Of a stretch of DNA of 27,261 nucleotides, positions 1 to 6,534 are shown in pieces. The translations under genes and the position numbers were made by a program. Source of the DNA: an uncultured Alphaproteobacteria bacterium (GTDB lineage: Bacteria; Pseudomonadota; Alphaproteobacteria; RF32; CAG-239); assembly GCA_902464275.1 (NCBI GenBank), contig CABQIK010000019.1, forward strand, positions 1 to 27,261, written 5' to 3'. Below the pieces are notes generated by a model. That model saw only the letters and a list, made by a program, of their open reading frames with translations, made no database searches and was not told the DNA's origin. Numbering within the stretch: position 1 is the first letter of the stretch; each line of letters opens with the position of its first letter.

Positions 1-1
1 G

Positions 2-697
2 GCAGATACGACGGGATTTTGGAGCGACTTGTACACAAAAAGGTACACGAGCGAGAAAATCCCTAGCAGGTGCCCGCTAGACGCGAGCGCCGGTCGTTCA
101 ATGGTAGAAATGCTCGGCGTACTTGCGATTATCGGGGTGCTTTCTGTTGGCGCGATTGCCGGTTATAGCAAAGCAATGATGAAATATAAGCTCAACAAAC
201 AGGCCGAACAAATCAGCTGGCTGTTAAACGCCCTGTATCGGCATCGGCTCAGCTTCGGAAGGGGTCCGCAAGCTATGTCGCTTACGCCTTATTTTATAAA
301 ACTTGGCGAAATTCCGCAAGAGATGATTAAAGATGGTTCCGGTTATTTATATGACAGATTCGGTGCTAAGGTTACGCTTCAAACCAATGGCTGTAACGAT
401 GAAAATACCATATGCAGCGAAGTTATACTTAATTATTCCATAACGTCATCGGAAAATTTCGCGGTATGTCAAAACCTTTTAACTATCGCCAAAGAATTTC
501 ACAACGACTTATACAACACCGGCGTTTATAAAAACTCAAACGATACAGATAATTACGGAAACTCCTATTATGGCGACAAATATTGCGCCAACAACTGTAT
601 CAGAAACATAACGCAGGAACAAATTTATAATCAATGCAAATATTGTGATAATGAGGCAACATGGTGTAAACTTTATTTCAACTTTAACATTGATTAA
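2..697 (+). CDS. type IV pilin-like protein, copy 1 (5' end outside window)
   Basis: The protein has a class III prepilin signal: a Gly followed by RSMVEM, with Glu at mature position +5, then a hydrophobic helix (LGVLAIIGVLSVGAIAG). This predicts cleavage by a prepilin peptidase and assembly into a pilus or pseudopilus at the inner membrane. The mature part is about 190 aa. It ends in a Cys-rich tail (YCANNC, then CKYC and a last Cys about 10 residues from the end), suggesting disulfides in the periplasm. The frame is open to the left edge. The only start inside the window is TTG at 29 and no Shine-Dalgarno site precedes it; copy 3 at 6535 has a 43-aa leader ending in the same CPLDAS block. 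The true start is therefore probably upstream of position 1. Copies 2 and 3 are paralogs. The exact role (DNA uptake, adhesion, secretion) cannot be told from sequence. Confidence 0.8.
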   Translation, partial: ADTTGFWSDLYTKRYTSEKIPSRCPLDASAGRSMVEMLGVLAIIGVLSVGAIAGYSKAMMKYKLNKQAEQISWLLNALYRHRLSFGRGPQAMSLTPYFIKLGEIPQEMIKDGSGYLYDRFGAKVTLQTNGCNDENTICSEVILNYSITSSENFAVCQNLLTIAKEFHNDLYNTGVYKNSNDTDNYGNSYYGDKYCANNCIRNITQEQIYNQCKYCDNEATWCKLYFNFNID

Positions 698-720
698 TCA
701 TCTTTAACCCCGTAAAATAT

Positions 721-752
721 AACCCCCTCGCACCAAACGGTGAAAGGGGGTT
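721..752. terminator. bidirectional hairpin between pilin copy 1 and adhE
   Basis: AACCCCCT (721-728) pairs with AGGGGGTT (745-752), with an inner CACC/GGTG stem (731-734 and 739-742). It lies between the convergent pilin copy 1 and adhE stops. Only short T-rich tracts follow on either strand, so it is a moderate rather than ideal intrinsic terminator. Confidence 0.65.
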
Positions 753-771
753 ATTAACTGCCGTAATTTAA

Positions 772-3390
772 TTACAGATTGAAGTTATAATTACCCTCAT
801 AAGCCAACCAATAAAGTTTTTCAATTTCATCAATCAGCGGATAACGCGGGTTAGAACCGGTGCATTGGTCGTCAAACGCCAAAGTCGGCAAAGTCTTCAT
901 CGCTTCGGTGAAGTCTTCTTTTGAAATTCCCCACTCTTTAATTGAAGCCGGAACCCCGATTTCTTTTTTGAGTTCTTCAATCGCTTTAATCAAATTATCA
1001 ACTTTTTCATCGTTGTTTTTGCCTTTTAAGCCCAAGTTTTCGGCAAATGAGGCATAAGCCGCTTTAGCGTTCGGAAAACGATACTGCGGAAATGCGCATT
1101 GCTTAGCCGGACAATCCGACGCATTGTAACGAATAACCTGTGAAATCAGCAACGCATTGGCAAATCCGTGCGGAATATGGAATGCGGCGCCGAGCTTGTG
1201 AGCCATTGAGTGGCAAACACCCAAAAAGGCGTTGGCAAATGCCATACCGGCAATAGTAGCGGCGTGGTGCATTTTTTCACGAGCTTTCGGATCATTATTT
1301 TTGTATGAGTTCGGCAGGTTATCCAAAACCAAACGACCGGCCTCTAATGACAAACCTCTGGTGTAATCGGTTGCCATTGATGAAACATACGATTCCAAAG
1401 CATGGGTCATAACGTCAATACCTGAAGCGGCGCACAATCCGCGCGGCATGGTCAATACCAAGTCGGTATCAACAATCGCCATAGACGGGGTCAACGCATA
1501 GTCGGCAATCGCATATTTAATTCCGGTTGAATCATCGGTAATAATTGAGAACGGAGTAACTTCCGAGCCGGTACCTGATGTGGTCGGAATAGCAACCAAC
1601 TGAGCTTTTTCGCCCAAAGACGGAAACTCAAAAATACGTTTGCGGATATCCATAAAGCGCATAGCCAAATCTTCAAACTTGAGTTCAGGGTGTTCATACA
1701 TAATCCACAAAATTTTAGCCGCGTCAATCGGTGAACCGCCGCCCAATGCGATAATAACATCAGGCGCAAAGGTATCTACCATAGATTTTGCTTTGTTAAT
1801 GGTAGTCAAATCCGGATCCGGACGAACATCGCTGAAAATTTGGTACTGAATGCCGAGCGGTTCCAAAACATCGGTAACTTTACGGGTATAGCCCAAATCA
1901 AACAAAGCTTTATCGGTAATGATAAACGCGCGTTTTTTGCCGGCCAATTCTTTTAAGGCAAAAGAGAGGCATCCGGGTTTAAAGTAAACCTTCGGCGGAA
2001 CTTTGAACCAAAGCATATTTTCTTCACGTTTTGCAATATTTTTAATATTCATCAAATGTTTTACTCCTACGTTTTCACTAACCGAGTTGCCGCCCCAAGA
2101 GCCGCAGCCCAAAGTTAATGACGGTTCAAGTCTGAAGTTATAAATATCACCGATAGCACCCTGTGATGACGGGCAGTTAATCAAAACACGACCGGTGTGC
2201 AGCAAGTGTCCGAAATATTTTACGCGTTCGTCTTTGCTCTGGTCGGTATAAAGCACTGAAGTATGACCGTTACCGCCGAATGTAACCAAATCTTTGGCAA
2301 GCTTGGCGGCGCTTTCAAAATCAGGCGCTTTATACATCGCCAAAACCGGCGAAAGTTTTTCGGCTGAGAACGGTTCTTCTTTGCCGACTTTTGCAACTTC
2401 GGCAATCAAAACTTTAGTTTCAGGCGCAACTTTAATACCTGCCATATTGGCAATTGTCGCGGCCTTTTGCCCAACGATTCCGGCATTGAGCTTGCCGTCA
2501 ATCATAATTACTTTACCGAGCTTTTCTTTTTCAGCCGCGGTCAAAATATAGGCGCCGCGTTTCAAAAATTCGGCTTTAACCGCGTCATAAATTTCTTTAA
2601 CGGCAATAACTGATTGCTCTGAAGCGCAAATCATACCGTTATCAAAGGTTTTAGACATTAAAATTGAGCTTACCGCCATCTGAATATCGGCGGTTTCATC
2701 AATAACTGCCGGAGTGTTGCCGGCGCCTACGCCCAATGCCGGTTTACCTGAAGAATAAGCCGATTTAACCATGCCCGGACCGCCGGTAGCCAAAATAATG
2801 TCTACCTTCGGATGTTGCATTAAATACTGAGTGCGCAAAATGCTCGGCTCATCAATCCAGCCGATAATATTTTCCGGAGCACCGGCCTTAACAGCCTCTT
2901 CCAACATAATACGGGCGGCTTCAACCGTGCTTTTTTTAGCGCGCGGATGCGGCGAAAAGATAATGCCGTTACGAGTTTTTAAGGCAATTAAAGTTTTGAA
3001 AATAGCGGTTGAAGTCGGGTTAGTGGTCGGAACAACGCCGGCAATAACCCCCAAAGGCTCAGCCATTTTAATTAAGCCGTTATCTTTGTCTTCTTCCAAA
3101 ATTCCGCAAGTTTTGGTATTTTTGAATTTATTATAAATATATTCAGCGGCAAAGTGGTTTTTAATCACTTTATCTTCAACCACACCCATTCCGGTTTCTT
3201 CAACCGCCATTTTGGCAAGCGGAATACGGAGCGAGCTCATTTTAAGAGCAACGCGGCGGAAAATATAGTCAACTTGTTCTTGTGAATATTCAGCAAACTT
3301 TTTTTGTGCCTGACTTACTTTGCTAACCAGTTCGTCAATATATTTTTGTTCTGCTGCTTCATCTACAACTTTAACATCGTTTTGAGCCAT
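772..3390 (-). CDS. adhE: bifunctional acetaldehyde-CoA / alcohol dehydrogenase
   Basis: The 872-aa protein has the usual AdhE length and fusion. The N-terminal aldehyde dehydrogenase half (about 1-440) has the catalytic Cys at 255 in NGMICASEQS and the nucleotide-binding GVGAGNTPAV. The C-terminal iron alcohol dehydrogenase half starts near 465 and shows GGGSPIDAAK, GTGSEVTPF and the metal-binding His stretch HSMAHKLGAAFHIPHG. It converts acetyl-CoA to acetaldehyde and then ethanol, reoxidising two NADH, which fits anaerobic fermentation; cytoplasmic AdhE often forms spirosome filaments. The ATG is supported by GGGAG about 10 nt upstream. The gene stands alone and converges on pilin copy 1. 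Its long upstream region contains an inverted repeat (3465-3547). Confidence 0.96.
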   Translation of the reverse strand: MAQNDVKVVDEAAEQKYIDELVSKVSQAQKKFAEYSQEQVDYIFRRVALKMSSLRIPLAKMAVEETGMGVVEDKVIKNHFAAEYIYNKFKNTKTCGILEEDKDNGLIKMAEPLGVIAGVVPTTNPTSTAIFKTLIALKTRNGIIFSPHPRAKKSTVEAARIMLEEAVKAGAPENIIGWIDEPSILRTQYLMQHPKVDIILATGGPGMVKSAYSSGKPALGVGAGNTPAVIDETADIQMAVSSILMSKTFDNGMICASEQSVIAVKEIYDAVKAEFLKRGAYILTAAEKEKLGKVIMIDGKLNAGIVGQKAATIANMAGIKVAPETKVLIAEVAKVGKEEPFSAEKLSPVLAMYKAPDFESAAKLAKDLVTFGGNGHTSVLYTDQSKDERVKYFGHLLHTGRVLINCPSSQGAIGDIYNFRLEPSLTLGCGSWGGNSVSENVGVKHLMNIKNIAKREENMLWFKVPPKVYFKPGCLSFALKELAGKKRAFIITDKALFDLGYTRKVTDVLEPLGIQYQIFSDVRPDPDLTTINKAKSMVDTFAPDVIIALGGGSPIDAAKILWIMYEHPELKFEDLAMRFMDIRKRIFEFPSLGEKAQLVAIPTTSGTGSEVTPFSIITDDSTGIKYAIADYALTPSMAIVDTDLVLTMPRGLCAASGIDVMTHALESYVSSMATDYTRGLSLEAGRLVLDNLPNSYKNNDPKAREKMHHAATIAGMAFANAFLGVCHSMAHKLGAAFHIPHGFANALLISQVIRYNASDCPAKQCAFPQYRFPNAKAAYASFAENLGLKGKNNDEKVDNLIKAIEELKKEIGVPASIKEWGISKEDFTEAMKTLPTLAFDDQCTGSNPRYPLIDEIEKLYWLAYEGNYNFNL

Positions 3391-3464
3391 AATTAGTTTT
3401 CTCCCAATTTAAAAAATTTTTCTGACCATATAATGACAGAGAATTTTTAATAAACAATCTTAAT

Positions 3465-3547
3465 TTACGAATATTCAATCAACTATTATTTCTAAATTGT
3501 TGCAATTCAGGCAGCCGATATGCATATTTTTAGATGTATATTCGTAA
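3465..3547. repeat. inverted repeat TTACGAATAT ... ATATTCGTAA upstream of adhE
   Basis: TTACGAATAT at 3465-3474 is the exact reverse complement of ATATTCGTAA at 3538-3547; the centres are 73 bp apart. A 10-bp self-palindrome ATATGCATAT lies between them, near 3520. It sits 75-157 bp upstream of the adhE start in otherwise AT-rich DNA and could be a paired regulator site. I do not recognise it as a Rex, FNR or CRP box. Confidence 0.4.
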
Positions 3548-3593
3548 ACGGTCATTTGAAAAGTGTGCAGAACACGCCAAAAGCACTTTTTGC

Positions 3594-3621
3594 TTGAAAA
3601 AATCACATTTTAAAGTAATAT
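3594..3621 (+). promoter_or_regulatory. sigma70-like promoter for the candidate ncRNA
   Basis: TTGAAA (3594-3599), a 16-bp spacer, then TAATAT (3616-3621). The predicted start near 3628 falls just before a perfect 12-bp palindrome, CGCCAATTGGCG (3630-3641), which could be an operator or the start of the transcript fold. Confidence 0.5.
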
Positions 3622-3627
3622 ATTTTT

Positions 3628-3784
3628 ACCGCCAATTGGCGATGGTGCCTGAAAAACATCAAAACTCAAAGAATCTCCTTTTTTAGGGGAGTTCCCGAAA
3701 TAAGCGCTTTTGCGGCGAATAAGGGAGGCTGACTTTGAGCAGTTTTTCAGCTCCCCGCTTTGATTTTCAAAGCGGTTTTGTTTT
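3628..3784 (+). ncRNA. candidate structured ncRNA or attenuator leader
   Basis: No protein gene of convincing quality covers 3391-3812, a 422-bp gap. On the plus strand, CTGAAAAAC (3649-3657) pairs perfectly with GTTTTTCAG (3742-3750). Inside it CTCAAAG (3665-3671) pairs with CTTTGAG (3733-3739), making a long closing helix. The enclosed part can form TCTCC/GGGGA and CGC-TTTT-GCG hairpins. A strong terminator follows at once (3755-3784) and a promoter precedes (3594-3621), so the block looks like an independent transcript of about 155 nt. GGGGAG (3686-3691) could instead pair with CTCCCC (3751-3756), which touches the terminator stem and would allow switching. It lies just before the HTH gene, so a leader or riboswitch role is equally possible. 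It does not match tmRNA, SRP RNA or a riboswitch I recognise. 6S RNA was considered because of the rod shape but not shown. Confidence 0.5.
3755..3784 (+). terminator. intrinsic terminator ahead of the HTH gene
   Basis: CCGCTTTG (3755-3762), a 5-nt loop, CAAAGCGG (3768-3775), then TTTTGTTTT. The 8-bp stem is perfect and is followed by a classic U-tract. It ends 28 nt before the HTH start codon, so HTH transcription must come from readthrough or from a promoter not seen. Confidence 0.8.
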
Positions 3785-3812
3785 AAACCGACAAAATAAG
3801 GAGCAAAAAAAT

Positions 3813-4067
3813 ATGCTTGATAAAAAACATTTTAACCGGATTCATCAATCTACCAGAAGCAACATCGGCAGACAGATTTATCAATTACGCACACAAAAAC
3901 AATTAACCTTGTTAGAATTAAGTAATTTATGCGGCACCGGCCCGTATATTCTTGAAAAATGGGAACTCGGCAAAGGATTTTTGGATTTATACCGCTTAGA
4001 AGGCATTGCCCGCGTTTTTGATAAACAATTAACAATAAGCTTTGAGCCACTGCCAAAAGATTCGTAA
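3813..4067 (+). CDS. small XRE-type helix-turn-helix regulator
   Basis: The 84-aa protein is almost entirely one Cro/CI-like HTH domain: IGRQIYQLRTQKQLTLLELSNL forms helices 1-2, and CGTGPYILEKWELGKG the recognition helix and turn. I chose ATG 3813 because AAGGAG (3798-3803) sits 9 nt upstream; the longer open frame from 3735 runs through the terminator stem and is not credible. It lies between the candidate ncRNA and the shared leader of pilin copy 2, which begins 4 nt after its stop. It could regulate the pilin leader or itself, but this is only positional inference. No toxin partner is adjacent on the same strand. Confidence 0.75.
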   Translation: MLDKKHFNRIHQSTRSNIGRQIYQLRTQKQLTLLELSNLCGTGPYILEKWELGKGFLDLYRLEGIARVFDKQLTISFEPLPKDS

Positions 4068-4070
4068 ATA

Positions 4071-4163
4071 CAACTTATGCACAGAGCAGACTCGTAAATA
4101 TTGCAAAAAAAAAACGCGAGCTAAAATCTTCTCAAATGCAATAATTTGAGGAGATTTTTTATT
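4071..4163 (+). promoter_or_regulatory. shared pilin leader, copy A: DnaA-box match, A10 tract, SD-masking hairpin
   Basis: In order: TTATGCACA (4075-4083, fits TTATNCACA), GACTCGTAAATATTGC (TAAATAT is a possible -10), ten A (4105-4114), then a 15-bp hairpin with AAAATCTTCTCAAAT (4123-4137), loop GCAATA and ATTTGAGGAGATTTT (4144-4158). The stem is fully paired if one U.G is allowed, and it contains the Shine-Dalgarno GAGGAG (4148-4153), 10 nt before ATG 4164. Positions 4071-4158 match 6444-6531 at 82 of 88 by hand alignment. A C-to-T change inside the stem keeps pairing as U.G in the other copy. Confidence 0.7.
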
Positions 4164-4781
4164 ATGAAATCAGAAAATGGTCGTTCAATGGTGGAAATGC
4201 TTGGCGTATTGGCAATTATTGGAGTGCTATCTGTCGGTGCTATTGCAGGGTATAGTAAAGCGATGATGAAATATAAGCTCAACAAGCAAACGGAACAAAT
4301 CGGGTCTATTTTAGATTATGTAAACATTAATTTAGATGACTTAAAGCGCTTAAGACCTAGCGCAAGCTCAGCTATGATACCTTTATTTAAAAAATTAAAC
4401 GTTATCCCGCAAGAAATGATACGCGAGAATGAGACTTACAAAATTTTTGATATTTTTAATACCACAATTTTCTTGCAAAATTACCATGGCACAGACAACA
4501 AATATTATTTTGAATTTAAGTTATTCATAAACAAAGGGCAAAAAGAATCGTGCATGAATTTGTTTACTATCGCCAAAGCTAAAAGAGAGCAACTTTGGCG
4601 AACCAAGTTTGAAATCGTTAAAGGAGAAACTTCCAACGAGGCTAATTCAGCTTTTGGTGATAATTATTGCACCTCAGAAGTTAAATGTCTTAAAGATTTA
4701 ACCGTTGCCGAAATGGAAGATTATTGCAACGTCTGCGAAGATAAAGACACTTGTATATTTTATTATCAGATGGTGCTTTAA
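4164..4781 (+). CDS. type IV pilin-like protein, copy 2
   Basis: The 205-aa protein starts MKSENG, then RSMVEMLGVLAIIGVLSVG, so it has a short 6-aa prepilin leader with Gly at -1 and Glu at +5. The first 36 mature residues are identical to copy 1, but 16 of those 36 codons differ synonymously. The rest diverges, keeping IPQEMI, a YxIFDIF-like patch, CMNLFTIAK and a C-terminal Cys cluster (YCTSEVKC, then CNVC and a last Cys near the end). ATG 4164 is chosen because GAGGAG lies 10 nt upstream and the short leader is typical; the TTG at 4146 lies inside the Shine-Dalgarno region. It converges on hipA 23 bp away with no clear terminator. Probably exported and assembled or anchored at the inner membrane; function unknown. 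Confidence 0.85.
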   Translation: MKSENGRSMVEMLGVLAIIGVLSVGAIAGYSKAMMKYKLNKQTEQIGSILDYVNINLDDLKRLRPSASSAMIPLFKKLNVIPQEMIRENETYKIFDIFNTTIFLQNYHGTDNKYYFEFKLFINKGQKESCMNLFTIAKAKREQLWRTKFEIVKGETSNEANSAFGDNYCTSEVKCLKDLTVAEMEDYCNVCEDKDTCIFYYQMVL

Positions 4782-4804
4782 TTTCAGTTTTAACTGTTCA
4801 AGCT

Positions 4805-6049
4805 CTATCTTTCACCAAACAAAATATTATAGCGGGTTTTTATATTCTGCAATATTTTTGCATAAACCGCTGATGCCGTCACCGGATTTTTATTAAGCTC
4901 ATCAGTAAGTTGTTGCGCATTATCAACAATATCGGCAAAAGTTTTGCGCATCTCTTTCATCATGCTTGTGGAATTTAAGCGCAACAGAGCAAACAACTCC
5001 AGCCAATCTTTTTTGCGAAGTTTATCATAGCTTATTTTACCGTTAATCGTCATGGCAATATTATGGCTGACAACTTTTTCAGGATAAATATCAACGGAAA
5101 CCAAATCATAAGCCGGTGCCAGTATAACTTTATTTTCTTTATTTATATGCAAAAAAGAATAGTTTTTAGCATGAGCATCAGTATTGCCAATCAAATAATT
5201 AAAAATCAAAAGCTGTATAAATTTGTATCCGTCAATAGCTTTACGGGCTGAATATTCCATAATCGCATTATATAGCTGCGGTATTTTCGGACCGCCGTCT
5301 GATTGATATTTTTGACGACTCAAATAACCTAACGCCTGACAAAAATCTTCTTGATGTAATCGCTCAATTTTATTATTAATCTGCTTTCTGTCGTATCGTG
5401 TGATTTCCAAATATTTTCTACCGTCAGCCAAATTTAAGCGCACATCAGGCGTATCATTAAACATTTTTTTTGCTAAGCTCATGCAAAAAAGTTCATTTTC
5501 AAGCAGCCCATCAAAATACTTGTTGGTTATTTTGATAATATGGGTTGTCGGATGCTCATCGTCAGAACGATAATATTTACCGTCCAATCCTTTATATACT
5601 GCAAATTTAGACTGCGCACCGGCTAAAGATAAGCGCGGCGCATTGTCTATGCCGGTTAAGAGCGGATTTGCCGGAAGTTCATCAATGATTTTTGCCAAAT
5701 CTTCTTGGTTAATTTCTTTTAAGGGCGAGTCTACATGCTGCTGAAATTTATCTGAATAGAGTGAAACCGCACCGGCGCAATCGCCCCCAATGTAGTTTAA
5801 TATTGAAAACACATTATTATCCGATATATGAAATTTGCTTGCAATCAGACTTAAAGCATCACCTTCCGGTGTCAAATTATCAAAAAAAGGCTCCGTAAAG
5901 CGTTCATCATATTGCAAACTGCTAACCGGCATTCTGACTGACAACGGATACGCCGATTCCGTATATTTAAACATTAAATGCCCGAGAGAATCTTCCAGCA
6001 GCTGACCAACTTGCCGCCCGTACAAATATACATTTAATTTTCTTGACAT
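4805..6049 (-). CDS. hipA: HipA-type Ser/Thr kinase toxin
   Basis: The 414-aa protein is close to the length of E. coli HipA. The N-terminal subdomain (about 1-105) has the family pattern PFFDNLTPEG and GGDCAGAV. The kinase core has the ATP-loop segment RLSLAGAQSKFAVY, with Ser141 at the place where HipA autophosphorylates. It also has catalytic NTDAHAKN (Asp291, Lys295, Asn296) and the metal-binding YDL (Asp315). All catalytic residues are present, so it should be active. HipA kinases phosphorylate an aminoacyl-tRNA synthetase (GltX in E. coli) and halt growth; the target here is unknown. GAGGAG lies 7 nt before ATG. The hipB-like gene ends 4 bp upstream, giving a two-gene operon. Its setting between pilin copies suggests an accessory locus. 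Confidence 0.93.
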   Translation of the reverse strand: MSRKLNVYLYGRQVGQLLEDSLGHLMFKYTESAYPLSVRMPVSSLQYDERFTEPFFDNLTPEGDALSLIASKFHISDNNVFSILNYIGGDCAGAVSLYSDKFQQHVDSPLKEINQEDLAKIIDELPANPLLTGIDNAPRLSLAGAQSKFAVYKGLDGKYYRSDDEHPTTHIIKITNKYFDGLLENELFCMSLAKKMFNDTPDVRLNLADGRKYLEITRYDRKQINNKIERLHQEDFCQALGYLSRQKYQSDGGPKIPQLYNAIMEYSARKAIDGYKFIQLLIFNYLIGNTDAHAKNYSFLHINKENKVILAPAYDLVSVDIYPEKVVSHNIAMTINGKISYDKLRKKDWLELFALLRLNSTSMMKEMRKTFADIVDNAQQLTDELNKNPVTASAVYAKILQNIKTRYNILFGER

Positions 6050-6053
6050 TTAA

Positions 6054-6266
6054 TTACTCCTCACCCGCAACATTTATATTAATTCCGAGCATCCACGCCA
6101 CATAAAGAGCCTTTTCTAACTCAATAGTCGGTTTGCCTTTTTCTAACTCGCCGATAAACCGCGGGCTGACATTCGCCATTGCCGATAGCTGCACTTGGGT
6201 CAGCCCTTGCGCTTTGCGATATTTTTTTATAATTTCACCAAAATTTTTTGCATTTTTTATCATCAT
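6054..6266 (-). CDS. hipB: HipB-type XRE antitoxin
   Basis: The 70-aa protein is one XRE HTH domain: FGEIIKKYRKAQGLTQVQLSAMANVSPRFIGELEKGK. As the upstream partner of hipA it should bind and neutralise the kinase and repress the operon through the three inverted repeats just upstream. The first ATG is preceded by GAGG 7 nt away; a second ATG follows directly and cannot be excluded. Its stop lies within the hipA ribosome-binding region, which suggests translational coupling. Confidence 0.88.
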   Translation of the reverse strand: MMIKNAKNFGEIIKKYRKAQGLTQVQLSAMANVSPRFIGELEKGKPTIELEKALYVAWMLGININVAGEE

Positions 6267-6269
6267 TTT

Positions 6270-6384
6270 CTTACCTCACGGTAAGATTACCATATATTTT
6301 AACAAATATCAACCAAAATATTACCGTTAGGTAAGATTGTTTAACAAAAGTTTTTATTCCCTCATAAATATTATCGTTCGGTAA
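6270..6384. promoter_or_regulatory. three hipBA operators TTACC-N4-GGTAA at exact 50-bp spacing
   Basis: Site 1 TTACC tcac GGTAA (6271-6284, extended by C/G to 6270-6285), site 2 TTACC gtta GGTAA (6321-6334), site 3 TTATC gttc GGTAA (6371-6384, one mismatch). The starts are exactly 50 bp apart. Read on the minus strand, sites 2 and 3 run into TAATAT, which could be -10 elements. One candidate promoter is TTGTTA, 18 bp, TAATAT at site 2. Site 1 overlaps the hipB ribosome-binding region. HipB dimers are the likely ligands. Confidence 0.75.
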
Positions 6385-6443
6385 GATTTGACAATTTAAG
6401 CACAGCATATAAATTCCCATCCTGTGGAGGCGGGGTAGTCTTG

Positions 6444-6534
6444 CAACTTATGCACACCCCGGACTCGTAAATATTGCAAAAAAAAAACGCGAGCTAAAAT
6501 CTTCTTAAATGCAACAATTTGAGGAGATTTTCTG
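6444..6534 (+). promoter_or_regulatory. shared pilin leader, copy B: DnaA-box match, A10 tract, SD-masking hairpin
   Basis: TTATGCACA (6448-6456), GACTCGTAAATATTGC, ten A (6478-6487), then hairpin AAAATCTTCTTAAAT (6496-6510), loop GCAACA, ATTTGAGGAGATTTT (6517-6531). The Shine-Dalgarno GAGGAG (6521-6526) is inside the stem, 8 nt before ATG 6535. Compared with copy A, the one stem change (C to T) still pairs as U.G, and the loop changes T to C. TTGACA at 6388-6393 is a further possible upstream -35. Confidence 0.7.

Noticed and set aside
1491..3136. Open frames on both strands inside adhE, and similar frames inside leuS, infB, nusA and comEC
   Set aside because: They are overlapping shadows of well-supported genes with no ribosome sites or family features.
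3628..3784. Identification of the candidate ncRNA as 6S, SRP or tmRNA
   Set aside because: The shape is a long rod, but I cannot find the diagnostic sequence blocks of these RNAs, and the gene context is not the usual one for 6S.
3735..3812. 26-residue N-terminal extension of the HTH protein
   Set aside because: It would be translated through a perfect terminator stem, has no ribosome site, and ATG 3813 has AAGGAG at 9 nt.
4123..4158. Pilin leader hairpin as an intrinsic terminator
   Set aside because: The stem is mostly A/U with few G-C pairs, its T-run is part of the paired arm, and the same hairpin precedes two genes at ribosome-site distance, which suits translational control better.
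4146..4163. TTG start extending pilin copy 2 by six residues
   Set aside because: The TTG lies inside the Shine-Dalgarno hairpin arm; ATG 4164 has GAGGAG at 10 nt and gives a normal short prepilin leader.
4805..6266. hipBA as a degraded toxin-antitoxin pair
   Set aside because: All HipA catalytic residues, the HipB domain, ribosome sites and operators are intact.
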